Assembly (NCBI GenBank): GCA_002332755.1
Contig: DDBO01000154.1
Coordinates: 1-7,360 of the forward strand
DNA: 7,360 nucleotides
Source of the DNA: Bacteroidales bacterium UBA2030
GTDB taxonomy: Bacteria > Bacteroidota > Bacteroidia > Bacteroidales > TTA-H9
Reading direction: 5' to 3'
Below the pieces are notes generated by a model. It was given only the letters and a program-made list of their open reading frames with translations. It was not told the origin of the DNA and searched no databases. Both the position numbers and the translations under genes were made by a program. Numbering within the stretch: position 1 is the stretch's first letter; each line of letters starts with the position of its first letter. Below are positions 6,623-7,360 of this stretch, in pieces.

Positions 6623-6628
6623 AAGTTT
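6605..6628. promoter_or_regulatory. Inverted repeat, candidate TetR operator
   Basis: AAACTTTT (6605-6612) and AAAAGTTT (6621-6628) are perfect 8-bp inverted arms separated by 8 bp. They lie directly upstream of the -7 element, in the -33 to -7 interval, where a bound repressor would block RNA polymerase. A further AACTTTT occurs at 6649-6655. The arms are AT-rich in an AT-rich spacer, so chance is not excluded, but size, symmetry and placement suit a TetR operator. Confidence 0.45.
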
Positions 6629-6748
6629 TCTTAAAATATTTTTAACAGAACTTTTACACTGCTTGAAATAAGTATTCATTCTCTGGTTTAAGTAACTGAA
6701 AATAAGTTTGTTCTATTGAAATTTGTATCAAGAGAATAGTAAAATGTT

Positions 6749-7360
6749 TTAATCACCAAGCATTTCTTCCGCTTTTGCAATATCTTCGACATGATCAATG
6801 TCGATAACCTTACCCACATCGCAGCCCATCAGTAAGCATCCTTTATCAAGCAGATACTGCTGGAAGTTTCGCATTCGTACCATACCTTCAGCCATTGCCG
6901 ATTCCAGTAAAGGAATTACTTCAGGTTTAAAATAGTAAAAACCTGCACTCACCCATTGCGCATCCCCTTTTTGCGAACTGTATGACAAAATTCTCATGTT
7001 TGGGTTGGTTGTTACCCACAAAGGTTTCTCATCATCAACATAAGAGGTAAGGGCCATCACTCCACAAGCTTCGTGATTTTCCTTTATGGTTTTAATGTAG
7101 TTATTAAATGCAACTTCTTTGAAAACAGGATCTACGGTTGTGAGAAGAAAGGGCTCATTGCGCAGAAAATTTCGAAGTTCGTAAAAGCTATGCATGGAAC
7201 CCTCTGTGGTTTTGATTATTTTCTCTATTGGTATTGGAAAGTTGGTCGACTCCAGGTATTCGGCCAATTCAGGGTAAATTGCATTGACAATAACTGCTAC
7301 AGAGCTGAATCCATGTTGAGCAGCCCGTCGGATGTGACGCATCAGCAAGGTTTCTCCTTT
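6749..7360 (-). CDS. Sugar-nucleotidyltransferase-like (NTP_transferase) protein, N-terminus beyond window
   Basis: The frame is open from the right edge to a TAA at 6751-6749, giving 203 residues. No start is visible: KGETLLMRHIRRAA at the edge is the stretch that follows the GxGxRL nucleotide loop in this family, so roughly 25-30 residues are missing. Visible features are SSVAVIVNA, the metal and nucleotide site FLLTTVDPVF (family xxDxxF type), VSAGFYYFKPEVIPLL for substrate binding, and the C-terminal metal site VIDIDHVEDIAKAEEML. Relatives transfer an NMP to a sugar- or alcohol-phosphate. Beside inositol-phosphate synthase and a CDP-alcohol phosphatidyltransferase, a CTP:inositol-1-phosphate cytidylyltransferase is an attractive guess. 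Sugar-1-phosphate or choline-phosphate substrates remain possible. It lies 182 bp upstream of TetR on the same strand, with a promoter in between, so it may belong to a separate transcript. Confidence 0.87.
   Translation of the reverse strand, partial: KGETLLMRHIRRAAQHGFSSVAVIVNAIYPELAEYLESTNFPIPIEKIIKTTEGSMHSFYELRNFLRNEPFLLTTVDPVFKEVAFNNYIKTIKENHEACGVMALTSYVDDEKPLWVTTNPNMRILSYSSQKGDAQWVSAGFYYFKPEVIPLLESAMAEGMVRMRNFQQYLLDKGCLLMGCDVGKVIDIDHVEDIAKAEEMLGD

Noticed and set aside
6678..6737. Inverted repeat ATTCTCT (6678-6684) / AGAGAAT (6731-6737) after the nucleotidyltransferase gene
   Set aside because: The arms are only 7 bp with a 46-bp spacer and no T run, so this is neither a convincing terminator nor an operator.
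7346..7348. TTG as the start of the nucleotidyltransferase
   Set aside because: The frame continues upstream to the window edge as KGET, and TLLMRH aligns with the interior of the family after the nucleotide loop, so the gene is cut by the edge and does not start here.
1097..7360. Bacteroides-type inositol-phosphoceramide cluster
   Set aside because: No PAP2/IPC-synthase-like gene, PgpA-like phosphatase or sphingolipid gene is in the window. The gene set differs, so the classical cluster was not called.

Overview
The window looks like Bacteroidota chromosome, most likely Bacteroidales. The reasons are AT-rich intergenic DNA, no clear Shine-Dalgarno sequences, two matches to the Bacteroidota -7 promoter element (TAnnTTTG), a secreted protein opening with a carboxypeptidase-regulatory-like domain of the DUF5686/TonB-receptor type, and a DUF4833-type secreted protein. 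No RNA gene, insertion sequence, CRISPR array or phage gene was seen.

Layout. Positions 1-305 (minus) hold the N-terminus of a secreted or outer-membrane protein that runs off the left edge. After a 160-bp divergent gap, a DUF4833-like secreted protein is read on the plus strand from about 466 to 1011. It converges on the main operon across a short spacer carrying a strong hairpin (1033-1067). The rest is on the minus strand. In transcription order, from right to left, it holds a nucleotidyltransferase cut by the right edge (6749-7360), then a 182-bp gap with a recognisable promoter and candidate operator, then six closely packed genes: TetR regulator, ATP-grasp enzyme, CDP-alcohol phosphatidyltransferase, AglD/UPF0104-type flippase-like membrane protein, HAD-superfamily hydrolase and myo-inositol-1-phosphate synthase. 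Three junctions are 4-bp ATGA overlaps, one has 2 bp between genes and one has 29 bp.

How the genes may work together. Inositol-1-phosphate synthase turns glucose-6-phosphate into inositol-1-phosphate. With a sugar-nucleotidyltransferase-type enzyme and a CDP-alcohol phosphatidyltransferase next to it, the simplest reading is an inositol phospholipid pathway. The nucleotidyltransferase may activate inositol-1-phosphate (as CDP-inositol?), the membrane transferase may join phosphoinositol to a lipid, and the flippase-like protein may move the product. This differs from the classical route in which CDP-diacylglycerol reacts with inositol phosphate and a phosphatase follows. The substrates are inferred, not shown.

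The most unusual points are: (i) the phosphatidyltransferase has Gly where the family's fourth motif Asp normally sits; (ii) the HAD protein has Gly in place of the second motif-I Asp, so it may not be an ordinary phosphatase; (iii) an uncharacterised ATP-grasp enzyme, with a C-terminal metal-binding motif resembling those of RimK and inositol-phosphate 5/6-kinases, is embedded in the inositol operon; (iv) a TetR gene heads the operon behind a promoter overlapped by an inverted repeat.
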